Shown here: one piece after another, positions 25,951 to 34,244 of the stretch | Numbering within the stretch: the first letter of the stretch is position 1 | Layout: each line of letters opens with the position of its first letter | Assembly (NCBI GenBank): GCA_016781525.1 | Contig: JADDQE010000040.1 | Coordinates: 53,123-117,122 of the forward strand | Direction of reading: 5' to 3' | DNA from: a bacterium | GTDB lineage: Bacteria; Chloroflexota; Chloroflexia; Chloroflexales; Kallotenuaceae | Length of the DNA stretch: 64,000 nucleotides | Notes under the pieces: model-generated | Seen by the model: only the letters and a program-made list of their open reading frames with translations | What the model was told of the DNA's origin: nothing | Database searches by the model: none | Translations under genes and position numbers: made by a program

Positions 25951-26706
25951 ATGGGCGACTTACTCACCGGCGAAGCCTTAGTGGCATTGCTGACCTTGAC
26001 GGCGTTGGAGATCGTGCTGGGCGTTGACAACATCATCTTTATTTCGATTCTGGCGGGCAAGCTGCCGGCGGAGCAGCAGGCGAAGGCGCGGCAGACTGGC
26101 CTCGCGCTCGCCCTGATCACGCGCATCGCATTGCTGCTGTCACTTTCCTGGATTATTGGGCTGACCCAGCCACTGTTCGCCGTCTTTGGCCATGGAGTCA
26201 GCGGCCGTGACCTGATTCTGATCCTCGGTGGTCTATTCTTACTCGGTAAGTCGACCTATGAGATTGGTGAGCGGCTCGAAGGTGAGAGCAGCCATGGGAG
26301 TGGTCGTGCCGCGGCGTCGTTCACCGCGGTGATTATCCAGATCCTGCTGCTGGACGTCGTCTTCTCGCTCGACTCGGTGATTACTGCGGTGGGGATGGTC
26401 GACGAGATCGCGATCATGATTACAGCGGTGATCATTGCGATCGTGATCATGCTGGTGGCTGCCAGCACGATCAGCGACTTCGTCAATCGTCATCCGACAG
26501 TCAAGATGCTGGCGCTGTCGTTCCTGCTGTTGATTGGCGTGAACTTGCTGGCGGAAGGTTTCGGGCAGCATATTCCGAAGGGCTATATCTACTTCGCGAT
26601 GGCCTTCTCGGTCTTTGTCGAGTTCCTGAACCTGCGCGTGAGAAGCAAGAGGACCGACCCTGTGGAACTCCACACACCGTACATCTCCACAGGGGGCCAG
26701 CACTAG
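25951..26706 (+). CDS. TerC family integral membrane protein (Alx/YkoY-like)
   Basis: A 251-residue protein with about seven membrane segments. The first TerC signature is ALEIVLGVDNIIFISILAGKLP and the second is LLDVVFSLDSVITAVGMVD. Both carry membrane-embedded acidic residues in an internal two-fold repeat. TerC/Alx proteins export manganese or help metalate exported enzymes; some are linked to tellurite resistance. The gene is monocistronic and convergent with a small membrane-protein gene, 4 bases between the two stop codons. Confidence 0.9.
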   Translation: MGDLLTGEALVALLTLTALEIVLGVDNIIFISILAGKLPAEQQAKARQTGLALALITRIALLLSLSWIIGLTQPLFAVFGHGVSGRDLILILGGLFLLGKSTYEIGERLEGESSHGSGRAAASFTAVIIQILLLDVVFSLDSVITAVGMVDEIAIMITAVIIAIVIMLVAASTISDFVNRHPTVKMLALSFLLLIGVNLLAEGFGQHIPKGYIYFAMAFSVFVEFLNLRVRSKRTDPVELHTPYISTGGQH

Positions 26707-26710
26707 TAAT

Positions 26711-26941
26711 CTAGTCGTCTTCTATAGACTCGGGCTGGTGAGGAGGGCGGGCGCCCTCCTCACCGCTTGCCGGGACTGGCCGTTGGTCGGCGATCGCCTG
26801 GATCCGCCGCGAAAGGCCGACAGCCACACCAAGCGCAAGCGAGCTAGCCACAGCCACACAGACGAGCGCGAGGATGACCCGCGTCGAGGCAAGCGGGTCA
26901 CTGCTGCCGGTTTGCAGCAGCACAAGAAATGTCTCTGCCAT
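26711..26941 (-). CDS. small single-span membrane protein
   Basis: A 76-residue protein. Residues ~20-45 form one hydrophobic helix (VILALVCVAVASSLALGVAVGL). It is followed by a basic patch and an acidic, Pro-rich tail. No family was recognised. Coding is supported by the TM pattern, by the position between convergent and divergent genes, and by a TACAAT box that ends six bases before ATG 26941, which implies a leaderless message. Confidence 0.55.
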   Translation of the reverse strand: MAETFLVLLQTGSSDPLASTRVILALVCVAVASSLALGVAVGLSRRIQAIADQRPVPASGEEGARPPHQPESIEDD

Positions 26942-26947
26942 GGCAGC

Positions 26948-26953
26948 ATTGTA
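26948..26953 (-). promoter_or_regulatory. -10 box implying a leaderless mRNA for the 76-residue protein
   Basis: TACAAT on the minus strand, then six bases, then ATG. The -35 element is weak. Confidence 0.45.
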
Positions 26954-27066
26954 GCACCTTTGCCTGTGCTGACCGTTGCCGAACGTTATGCGAGGTCATA
27001 GCTGTATGATTGGCGTACCGGCGGATCGCGACGAATGTGCCGCACAGCAACTTGACCCAACGGACC

Positions 27067-28011
27067 ATGCTGAACACTGATCATCTGCAAACCTTTCTTG
27101 TGGTTGCCGAAACTGGCAGTTTTACGGCGGCCGCTACGCGGCTGGGATTTACTCAGCCCGCCGTTAGCCAGCATATCAAGCTGCTCGAAACGCATGTCGG
27201 CGAAGTTCGGCTGTTCCGACGCGTGGGCAAGACCATGCAGCTGACTCATGCGGGTGAGGAGCTGCTCATCCATGCGCGCGAGGTGGTGAGTCTCGCGCAG
27301 CGTGCCGAGCAGCATATGCTGAGTCTGCGCGGTCATGTCATCGGGCGGGTTGGGATCGGCTGCGCGCCGACGAGCGGGGAGCGCATGGTGCCGGCTTTGC
27401 TGGCGGCGTTTCATGTCAAGCATCCGGGCGTGCAGTTTGCTGTCGATGTTGGGTTGTCGGAGCAGCTCTTTACCTGGCTTGGTAACGGCCAGGTACAGGC
27501 TGTCGTCGTCGACGAACATCCGCGGCGGCGTGCCTATGATGTGTTGGAGCTTGGCGGCGAGCCGATCAGCTGCATCGCAGCACGCGGCCACGGCTTGGTC
27601 CGGCGCGAGGCCGTGAGCCTGGCCGAGCTCGCGCAGTGTCCCTTGATACTGCCCCAGCGCGGAATGCTCCTCCGGCGAAATTTAGAGGATCACTTTCGGC
27701 GCCAGGGTGTTACGGTGGGGCAGCTTCAAGTGGTGCTCGAAACCGATAGCGTCACCGTCGCAGCTCAGGCTGCCAGTGATGGCCTCGGGCTGGCCTTCCT
27801 TCCCCGTGTACGTCTGCCCAAGACGCGCGACATCGGCACCGTTAACTTGGCTGGCCCCCCCGTGGAGCAGCCATGGTACCTTGTGCGTCAGCGCGGCAGT
27901 GCGACAAACCGGGCTGTCGACGAGCTCTGGGATTTTGCTGATAGCGCGCAAGGTCGTAAGCTGCTAACGCGGCTCGGTCTTAATCAGCCCGACGGCGCCA
28001 AAGAGCTGTGA
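27067..28011 (+). CDS. LysR-type transcriptional regulator
   Basis: A 314-residue regulator. The N-terminal winged helix is plain (LQTFLVVAETGSFTAAATRLGFTQPAVSQHIKLLETHVG). A long linker helix and a periplasmic-binding-like effector domain follow from ~90. The usual target is a divergent or adjacent gene; prmC overlaps its end and the small membrane protein is divergent. The ligand is unknown. ATG 27067 starts the HTH directly, so the upstream in-frame extension is excluded. Confidence 0.9.
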   Translation: MLNTDHLQTFLVVAETGSFTAAATRLGFTQPAVSQHIKLLETHVGEVRLFRRVGKTMQLTHAGEELLIHAREVVSLAQRAEQHMLSLRGHVIGRVGIGCAPTSGERMVPALLAAFHVKHPGVQFAVDVGLSEQLFTWLGNGQVQAVVVDEHPRRRAYDVLELGGEPISCIAARGHGLVRREAVSLAELAQCPLILPQRGMLLRRNLEDHFRRQGVTVGQLQVVLETDSVTVAAQAASDGLGLAFLPRVRLPKTRDIGTVNLAGPPVEQPWYLVRQRGSATNRAVDELWDFADSAQGRKLLTRLGLNQPDGAKEL

Positions 28012-28850
28012 CTACGATTCGGGAAGCACTCCAGCATGCGACAGCCCAGCTGGAGGCGACATCCCCGTCCGCGCGGCTGGATGCCGAGGTTCTTCTGTCC
28101 CATGTGCTGAATATTCCGCGGGCCAGGCTGCTTGCTGATAGCCACCGTTCGCTCGCCGCCCGGGAGCTAAACACCTACGAGCAGCTAATAGCTCGTCGTG
28201 AGGCCCTGGAGCCAGTCGCCTACCTTGTCGGCCATAAAGAATTTTATGGCTTCGACTTTCTGCTGGATCGGCGTGTACTGGTCCCCCGGCCAGAGACGGA
28301 GCTGGTGGTCGAGCGAGCGCTTGAGTGGGCTAGGCGGCGGGCGAGTCCTGTGCGTACGCTTGCAGATATCGGTACCGGCAGCGGTTGCCTAGCAATCACT
28401 CTCGCGCTGCTGCTTCCTACCGCGACTGTGTACGCCATTGACTTGTCTCCTGCTGCATTGGAGGTAGCCAGGCTCAACGCGGTGCGGCACAAGGTCGACC
28501 AGCGGATTATGCTCCTCCAGGGAGCCGGCTCCCAGCCTCTGCCGCAGGCTGTCGAACTCATCGTCGCCAATCCGCCGTACACGGTACTGGTCGAGGTCGA
28601 CGAAAATGTACGTCGGTGGGAGCCGCATCTGGCGCTCGATGGGGGCGCCGAACGCGGCTTTGCCATTCCAGCGCAAATTATGGGTGAAGCCCAGCGCAGG
28701 CTGCTGCCGGGCGGTGCCCTTTTTATGGAGATTGGCGCGTGGCAGGGCCAGCAAGCGCTTAGCGCAGCACAGAGACTTTTTCCTCAAGCACGCGTGACCA
28801 TCGATCAGGATTTAGCGGGGCTGGACCGGGTTGTAGCGATCGAAAGCTAA
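28008..28850 (+). CDS. prmC: release factor glutamine methyltransferase PrmC (HemK)
   Basis: A 280-residue SAM enzyme that methylates the GGQ glutamine of RF1/RF2. The N-terminal helical domain ends with EPVAYLVGHKEFYGFDF. VLVPRPETELVVE, the SAM loop LADIGTGSGCLAITLAL and the catalytic NPPY (IVANPPYTV, ~187) are present. The GTG start overlaps the LysR stop in a GTGA quartet, so translation is probably coupled. This is an unusual partner for a release-factor enzyme, which commonly sits by prfA. Confidence 0.95.
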   Translation: MTTIREALQHATAQLEATSPSARLDAEVLLSHVLNIPRARLLADSHRSLAARELNTYEQLIARREALEPVAYLVGHKEFYGFDFLLDRRVLVPRPETELVVERALEWARRRASPVRTLADIGTGSGCLAITLALLLPTATVYAIDLSPAALEVARLNAVRHKVDQRIMLLQGAGSQPLPQAVELIVANPPYTVLVEVDENVRRWEPHLALDGGAERGFAIPAQIMGEAQRRLLPGGALFMEIGAWQGQQALSAAQRLFPQARVTIDQDLAGLDRVVAIES

Positions 28851-28989
28851 GGCAGTTTTCGCGGTTGGCTTAGAAGATTGGGGAAAGTGCTTCTTGTCGC
28901 AAAGGAGCCACCTCCGGGTTGACGCGCACAGGGTAGTACCGGCGCGGCGCTCGGAGGTGGCAGCTGCTCGTGATCGGGTTGGGGCAAAG

Positions 28990-29499
28990 CTACTTGCGGA
29001 TGCCAACCGCCATGACGTAGTAGTCGTAGAACTGGCTGGGATCATTAGAGCGGTGGGCCGTGCCGATGCCGAGCTCCGTGACTTTTCGATGCAGGATGAC
29101 GCGGCGATGCCCCGGGCTGGCCATCCATGCCGCGACCACTTCGTCGGCCGTGGCGTAGCCGGCGGCGAGATTTTCGCCGTAATGCTTCCAGCGGTAGCCA
29201 CACCGTGTCAGCCGCTGCCCAGGATTCTTGCCATCTGGCCCGGTATGATTAATCTTCCCTTGCGACGCCTGCACCTCGCTATACTGCTGCGCGCAGTTCA
29301 TCAAGGTGGGATGTACACTGAGTGGCCGGAGACCTGCCTCGCGGCGGCGATGGTTGACCAGCTCGACGATCTGCTGTATCTGACTCTTAAGGGGTGCTTT
29401 CGCAGGTGCAGGGGCGGGGGCTGCGCTGGTGATTGAGCCTGGGGAACTGAGGGCAACCAGTGCTAGGAGCAGGGCGAGAACGAGATGAATGCGGTACAT
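28990..29499 (-). CDS. secreted CAP/SCP-domain protein
   Basis: A 169-residue protein. Residues 1-27 are a signal peptide (LVLALLLALVALSSPGSITSA), followed by an Ala/Pro spacer. The CAP fold spans ~45-165 and keeps the tetrad motifs: NHTGPDG with His, YGENLAAG with Glu, and W-x2-SPGHRRVIL with His. Bacterial CAP proteins act outside the cell, and most have no assigned substrate. It is expressed divergently from the HAD gene. Confidence 0.85.
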   Translation of the reverse strand: MYRIHLVLALLLALVALSSPGSITSAAPAPAPAKAPLKSQIQQIVELVNHRRREAGLRPLSVHPTLMNCAQQYSEVQASQGKINHTGPDGKNPGQRLTRCGYRWKHYGENLAAGYATADEVVAAWMASPGHRRVILHRKVTELGIGTAHRSNDPSQFYDYYVMAVGIRK

Positions 29500-29718
29500 G
29501 ATCCAAAATCCCTTGCTGGTAAAAATGTCGTGCTACGATGTTCAGGATAGTGTGATGTGTTCTGTTTATCAGGTAGCCTAAGCGTACTCTTGTGCGCTGC
29601 ACTTGCACATGCTGCATCGGTAACGGTCTGGAGGTTAAGAGGGACCACGTGACGATTAGCCCCGAAGGACTACTACCCTTGTGCGGCACAGCCATCAAAA
29701 ATGACAGGAGGCAGTTAG

Positions 29719-30531
29719 ATGCGCTATCGCTTGTTGGCGCTTGATCTAGACGGCACGATAATCGGGCGCGATCTAGTTATTCCCGATGGTACGCTTGCTG
29801 CGCTTCGTGCGTTCCAGTCGCAGGGCGGCCGCGTTACCATCGCTACCGGGCGTACGCTGCGTACGACCGCGCCTTTTGCAGACGAGCTAGGCATCGACGG
29901 TCCGCTGATCTGCTATCAGGGTGCGCTCATCCAGGATCATCGCAGCGGCCAGGTATTGTTTCACGAGCCGGTGCCGCCAGCGCTTGCCGTCGAGGCGGTC
30001 AAACGTTTGCTCGACCAGGGCGTGTATGTCCACGCCTATATCAACGACGAGCTCTATGTGCCCTGGATCGGGCGCGAAGTAGAGCTGTACCAAACCTTCT
30101 CGTCGGTTAAGCTGGCCGTACATGTTGTTGACGACCTCGCCGCCGTGGTCGCCGAACGCGCACCGACCAAGCTGCTGTTTATTGAAGACGAAGACAAGGT
30201 GGGCCCGCGCTTGGCAGGGCTACAGGTGCACTTCGTCGAGCGACTGCACGTTGTGCGCTCGCACGCGCATTTCGGCGAGCTTACAGCGCTCGGGTGTACA
30301 AAGGGCCGGGCATTAGAGCAGCTTGCGACTGCCCTGAACATATCGCAGGCCGAAGTTGCAGCAGTTGGGGATCATTACAATGACGTGGAGATGGTTAGCT
30401 GGGCGGGTTTAGGGCTCGCCGTACGGACTGGTCCGACTGAGCTCCTGGCACAGGCGCAGGGGCTCATTGACCCGCCAGAGCAGGCGGGATTGGGCCGAGC
30501 CATTCAGCATTACCTGCTTGCGTCGGCGTGA
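29719..30531 (+). CDS. HAD superfamily phosphatase, Cof type (IIB)
   Basis: A 270-residue hydrolase. Motif I is LALDLDGTII near the N-terminus, motif II TIATGRT (~43), motif III lysine in CTKGRALEQLA (~195) and motif IV GDHYNDVEM (~217). A type IIB cap lies between ~85 and 180. Cof proteins dephosphorylate sugar phosphates, FMN or related metabolites. GACAGGAGG precedes ATG 29719. Confidence 0.9.
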   Translation: MRYRLLALDLDGTIIGRDLVIPDGTLAALRAFQSQGGRVTIATGRTLRTTAPFADELGIDGPLICYQGALIQDHRSGQVLFHEPVPPALAVEAVKRLLDQGVYVHAYINDELYVPWIGREVELYQTFSSVKLAVHVVDDLAAVVAERAPTKLLFIEDEDKVGPRLAGLQVHFVERLHVVRSHAHFGELTALGCTKGRALEQLATALNISQAEVAAVGDHYNDVEMVSWAGLGLAVRTGPTELLAQAQGLIDPPEQAGLGRAIQHYLLASA

Positions 30532-30624
30532 GCGGTTGTCCGGGACGGTGTGATGGTGAGCAGTCTCCTAGGATGGTAGAGGCAGCCGGGAGCGACCTCG
30601 TTAATTTGAGGTTAAAAGTCTGCC

Positions 30625-30654
30625 TTGATATCACGGCCGGCTTTGCACTATAAT
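30625..30654 (+). promoter_or_regulatory. strong orphan promoter pointing at the 3' end of rpmB
   Basis: TTGATA, an 18-bp spacer and TATAAT on the plus strand. The start would be near 30661. No plus-strand gene follows. The first structured element is the rpmB terminator hairpin at 30699-30732, so a ~70-nt RNA is predicted. An ATG at 30664 opens a frame that runs antisense through rpmB. Confidence 0.6.
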
Positions 30655-30698
30655 GCAGGCGATATGAGGCAGCAGACGGCGCGGCTCGCGACCAACAA

Positions 30699-30732
30699 AA
30701 CACAGACCCATCCGCAAGGATGGGTCTGTGTT
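30699..30732 (-). terminator. terminator of rpmB
   Basis: A 15-bp perfect stem (AACACAGACCCATCC) with loop GCAA. On the minus strand it is followed by TTGTTGG after the T-ending arm. It is also positioned to end a short plus-strand transcript. Confidence 0.8.
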
Positions 30733-30750
30733 GAACGTTATGGAGCTGGG

Positions 30751-30933
30751 TTAGCGGGTTTTGGCAGCTGTCCGGATGCAGCGGGTGCAGATCTTCACTT
30801 TGGCGGACTTGCCGTCTTTCACAACCGTCACCGTTTGCAGGTTCGGGTTGAAGCGGCGGCGCGTATGCCGCTGAGAGAAGCTGACCGCGTTGCCGAAGGA
30901 CGGGCCTTTACCGCAGTTAGCGCACTTTGCCAT
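30751..30933 (-). CDS. rpmB: 50S ribosomal protein bL28
   Basis: A 60-residue protein with the C+ (zinc-binding) form of bL28: C4-x2-C7 (AKCANCGKGPSFGNAVSFS) and CTRC near residue 50. The middle HTRRRFNPNLQTV is diagnostic. AGGAGGC lies upstream of ATG 30933. A TGG-TATCAT box on the minus strand at 31034-31039 could be its promoter. It is divergent from the Asp23/YloU gene, as in many Gram-positive lineages where rpmB neighbours yloU. Confidence 0.96.
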   Translation of the reverse strand: MAKCANCGKGPSFGNAVSFSQRHTRRRFNPNLQTVTVVKDGKSAKVKICTRCIRTAAKTR

Positions 30934-31113
30934 GAGCGGATGCCTCCTAAGGGCTAGGTCTGGTCGAGCACATAATCAGTGTGCAATGGTAGAGCAGCCG
31001 TTACCCAGCGGGCAGGCGACTGCTCTTTGCGCATGATACCATAGCACCGCATGTTGCGCAAACCGTCAGCCGACATTTTCTCGGCCGGCGGCTTGCGTGT
31101 GAACGGAGTTTGC

Positions 31114-31485
31114 ATGAGCGATCGAAAAGAGCAGCCGAACACCCGGGTTTCCCCGCAAGGCATCATCGAAGTGTCGCCGCGGGCGATTGCGACCATAGCA
31201 GCCGAGGCAGTGTGTCGCGCGTACGGCGTCGTGGGCATGGCGCCGGCAAATTTGCGGGACAGTGTGGTCCAGGTGCTGCGCAAGGAAGATCAACACCGTG
31301 GTATCGAGGTGCATATCGGCAAGGATAGCATTGCCGTAGATTTGTATGTTGTCCTTGCCTACGGGACGCGTATTTCGGAAGTGGCGCAGCAGGTGATTGC
31401 GACAGTATCCTACGCGCTCAATAAGTCGTTGGGCATGCCGGTCTCGACCGTTAATGTCCATGTGCAGGGTATTCGCACCGAATAA
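31114..31485 (+). CDS. Asp23/Gls24 (DUF322, YloU-like) protein
   Basis: A 123-residue protein: GIIEVSPRAIATIAAEAVCRAYGVVGMA, then GIEVHIGKDSIAVDLYVVLAYGTRISEVAQQVIATVSYALNKSLG. YloU-type members sit directly before the DAK2/FakA gene in Firmicutes, and the same order holds here. Asp23 proteins are membrane-linked and tied to envelope stress; YloU's own role is unclear. ATG 31114 follows GGAG. Confidence 0.85.
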   Translation: MSDRKEQPNTRVSPQGIIEVSPRAIATIAAEAVCRAYGVVGMAPANLRDSVVQVLRKEDQHRGIEVHIGKDSIAVDLYVVLAYGTRISEVAQQVIATVSYALNKSLGMPVSTVNVHVQGIRTE

Positions 31486-31550
31486 TTCTGGGCTCGACAT
31501 GGGCGTCCGCGTGCTCGTGGCGCGTTACATAAAGGTATATGGGAGGATTC

Positions 31551-33236
31551 ATGGATCAGCAAGGCATGGTCTGCGATGGCGCGATGCTGCTACGCGGATT
31601 AGAGGCTGCGGCGCATTGGCTCGACCAGCATGTTGGCGAGGTCAACGCGCTCAACGTGTTCCCGGTACCGGACGGTGATACCGGCACGAATATGCATCTA
31701 ACGCTCAGCGCCGCCGTAAAGGACGTGCAGGTCCAGCCATCGGCAGCGGCGGTCGCGGACCAAGTGTACCGCAAAGCCTTGATGGGAGCGCGCGGCAACT
31801 CCGGCGTGATCTTGTCCCAGATTATCCGTGGCTTTGCCGAGGGTATCGGCGGCAAAGCGGTGCTTGACGGCAACGGCCTAGCTGAGGCGTTGCGCCGAGC
31901 AGCGGAGCGCGCATACAAGGCCGTGATGAAGCCCACCGAGGGAACGATTTTAACGGTGGCACGCGTGGCGGGCGAGGCAGCCGTCGCACGCGCCGAGGCC
32001 GGCGGGGGATACGTGGTAGTCCTGGAGGCGGCGGTTGAAGGTGCAAACCAGGCGGTGGTCGACACGCCCAATCAGCTCAAGCAGCTCCGCGACGCGGGGG
32101 TGGTCGATGCTGGCGGCAAGGGGCTCGCCATCGTCCTGGAAGGTCTGCTGAAGGATGCTCGCGGTGAAACGATCGAGCGGCCCGCCGGTAGCGATGCGGT
32201 CGAGGTCGCCTTCGATATCGATGAGATTCACAGCGAAGATGATTTTGGCTACTGCACGACCTTCCTGCTGGAGGGTGAGAACATCCCCTTCGAAGATGTA
32301 CGTGCTACAATCGCCGAGATGGGCCAGTCTGTGGTGGTGGTGGGCGACGAGACGCTGGTCAAGGCGCATATTCATACGGAGCGGCCCGGCGATGTGCTCA
32401 ATTACGCGATCGGCTTTGGTGCCTTGACCGGCATCGAGATCGCCAATATGGACAAGCAAAAGGCGGCGATCAAGGACACGGGCATGGTTTCCACCAAGGC
32501 GACGCGCGCTCCCAAGGAGTCGGCCGGCTCGATTGGCGTTGCTGCGCACACGAGCTTGACATCTGATGAACACGCAGTGCCGATTGGTGTGGTTTCAGTC
32601 GCGCCTGGGCAAGGGTTCGTGGAGTTATTTCGCTCCTTGAACGTGGGCAATGTGATCACCGGCGGCCAGACGATGAATCCGAGCACCAAGGATTTGGTCG
32701 AGGCGATCAATCAGCTGCCGCAGTCTGAGGTGATCGTGCTGCCGAATAACTCCAACATCATGATGGCCTCGCGCCAGGCTCAAGAGCTGGTGGATAAGGC
32801 TGTGCGCATCATACCGTCGAAGACAGTGCCGCAGGGTATGGCGGCGATGCTGGCCTTTAATTACATCGAAGACCTCGAGGACAACGTCAACGCGATGACC
32901 CGAGCGCTGCAAAATGTCCGCACGCTGGAGATCACTACCGCCGTGCGCGACGCCACCGTCGACGATAAAGAGGTCCGCGCGGGTCAGACGATTGGGCTGC
33001 TCGACGGGACGCTAGTCGAGGCCGGCGACGACCGCGACGCCGTGATCGATGCGATGCTCGAGCGGGTTGATATGGATGACTACGAGATCGTTACCATCTA
33101 TTATGGCGCGACCACAGACGAGGAGCAGGCTCGTACGCTTGGGGCCCGGATCGAGCAGCGCTACGGGCACCTGGATACGGTCGAGATCCAAAGCGGCGGC
33201 CAGCCGTTCTATGATTTTATTATTTCGGCAGAATGA
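31551..33236 (+). CDS. fakA: DAK2-domain fatty-acid kinase subunit FakA (YloV-like)
   Basis: A 561-residue protein. The N-terminal DAK2 kinase domain has NALNVFPVPDGDTGTNMHLTLSAA and MGARGNSGVILSQI with its Mg/ATP residues. A middle domain spans ~200-330. The C-terminal region (VLPNNSNIMMASRQAQELV) resembles the YloV tail. FakA phosphorylates fatty acids held by FakB, feeding PlsY-type phospholipid synthesis. GGGAGG directly precedes ATG 31551. Two DegV/FakB genes follow, which supports the kinase role. The spacer to the first is a heptad-repeat array. Confidence 0.9.
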   Translation: MDQQGMVCDGAMLLRGLEAAAHWLDQHVGEVNALNVFPVPDGDTGTNMHLTLSAAVKDVQVQPSAAAVADQVYRKALMGARGNSGVILSQIIRGFAEGIGGKAVLDGNGLAEALRRAAERAYKAVMKPTEGTILTVARVAGEAAVARAEAGGGYVVVLEAAVEGANQAVVDTPNQLKQLRDAGVVDAGGKGLAIVLEGLLKDARGETIERPAGSDAVEVAFDIDEIHSEDDFGYCTTFLLEGENIPFEDVRATIAEMGQSVVVVGDETLVKAHIHTERPGDVLNYAIGFGALTGIEIANMDKQKAAIKDTGMVSTKATRAPKESAGSIGVAAHTSLTSDEHAVPIGVVSVAPGQGFVELFRSLNVGNVITGGQTMNPSTKDLVEAINQLPQSEVIVLPNNSNIMMASRQAQELVDKAVRIIPSKTVPQGMAAMLAFNYIEDLEDNVNAMTRALQNVRTLEITTAVRDATVDDKEVRAGQTIGLLDGTLVEAGDDRDAVIDAMLERVDMDDYEIVTIYYGATTDEEQARTLGARIEQRYGHLDTVEIQSGGQPFYDFIISAE

Positions 33237-33240
33237 CGAG

Positions 33241-33322
33241 GTACTAGAGACTAGCGGCTTGAGGCTAGAGTCAGCAGCGGAAGCTCCTAGTCCCTTGTCC
33301 ATAGTCCTTAGCCCTCAACCGG
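33241..33322. repeat. degenerate heptanucleotide repeat, locus 2 (clearest copy)
   Basis: Eleven 7-base units in perfect register begin at 33241, right after the fakA stop. The left half has units such as GTACTAG, AGACTAG and AGGCTAG. The right half has GTCCCTT, GTCCATA and GTCCTTA. The halves are near reverse complements, so a long imperfect hairpin can form. The array ends eight bases before the fakB start codon. Confidence 0.8.
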
Positions 33323-33329
33323 AGACACC

Positions 33330-34172
33330 ATGTCGGGTGTGAAGATTGTTACCGACAGTACGGCGGATATTCCGCCAGCGTTGCTACGCGAGCTTGAGAT
33401 TGAGGTTGTTCCGCTGTATGTAAACTTTGGCGGAGAAACATATCGTGCGGGCGTCGATTTGACCAACGAGCAGTTTTACAAGCTGTTGAGCGAAGGCAAT
33501 GGCCCGCCCACGACGACGGCGCCGCCGACGATCGTGTTTGAACAGACCTATCGGCGGCTCGCACAGAGCTGCGATGCGATTGTGTCGATCCATATTTCCA
33601 GCCACCTGAGCACGGCTCACAAAGCTGCGGCGCAGGCGCGCGAGCGTCTGTCCGTATCGCTGGCGCGAATCGACGTCATCGACAGCCACTCGGCCTCGAT
33701 GGGCCTGGGGCTAACCGTGATTGCGGCGGCGCGAATGGCCAAGGCCGGCGCCCCGGTCGACGAGATCGTGCGCGAGGTGCACCATCGTGTGCAGCATACG
33801 CATAGCGTCTTCTTTGTCGACACTATCGAGTATCTCGATCGGTCGGGACGGATTAGCATGGCAAACAATGCCGTGAGCTCGATGTCACGGATCAAGCCCC
33901 TGCTGCTCATCGACGAGGGGCATATTGTGCCGTATGAGCGTACTCGAACACGTGCCAAGGCCATCGATGGCCTGTTCACCTTTGTCGAGGACTTTCCTAA
34001 TGTGAGCGAGGTGGCAGTCATGTATAGTACCTCGCCCGAGGACGTCGAAAAGCTGCTCGACAAGCTGATGCTGATTTTTCCCCGCGACCAAGTGCTGGTC
34101 ACGGAGTATGGCCCGGCCGTCGGGACGCATCTCGGTCCCGGCGCCATGGGTGTTGCAGCATACGAAGGATAA
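33330..34172 (+). CDS. DegV family fatty-acid-binding protein (FakB), copy 1
   Basis: A 280-residue DegV protein: VTDSTADIPPALLRELEIEVVPLYVNFGGETYRAG at the N-terminus and the lipid-head loop SIHISSHLSTAHKAA. DSHSASMGLGL and EYLDRSGRISMANNAV follow. DegV/FakB proteins carry one fatty acid as the substrate of FakA. The loop reads SHLST where many FakBs have SGLSGT, so its lipid choice may differ from copy 2. It is downstream of fakA in the same direction. Confidence 0.9.
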   Translation: MSGVKIVTDSTADIPPALLRELEIEVVPLYVNFGGETYRAGVDLTNEQFYKLLSEGNGPPTTTAPPTIVFEQTYRRLAQSCDAIVSIHISSHLSTAHKAAAQARERLSVSLARIDVIDSHSASMGLGLTVIAAARMAKAGAPVDEIVREVHHRVQHTHSVFFVDTIEYLDRSGRISMANNAVSSMSRIKPLLLIDEGHIVPYERTRTRAKAIDGLFTFVEDFPNVSEVAVMYSTSPEDVEKLLDKLMLIFPRDQVLVTEYGPAVGTHLGPGAMGVAAYEG

Positions 34173-34244
34173 TCGAACGGCAGGAGTCGGAAGGAGCGCA
34201 TTGACAATCCTTCCGCCGCCCGTCTTGCAAATCAGGAGGACCGC

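Noticed and set aside
28894-29436. 180-codon plus-strand frame over the CAP-protein gene
   Set aside because: It is antisense to a gene with a clear signal peptide and CAP motifs, and its own translation has no domain.
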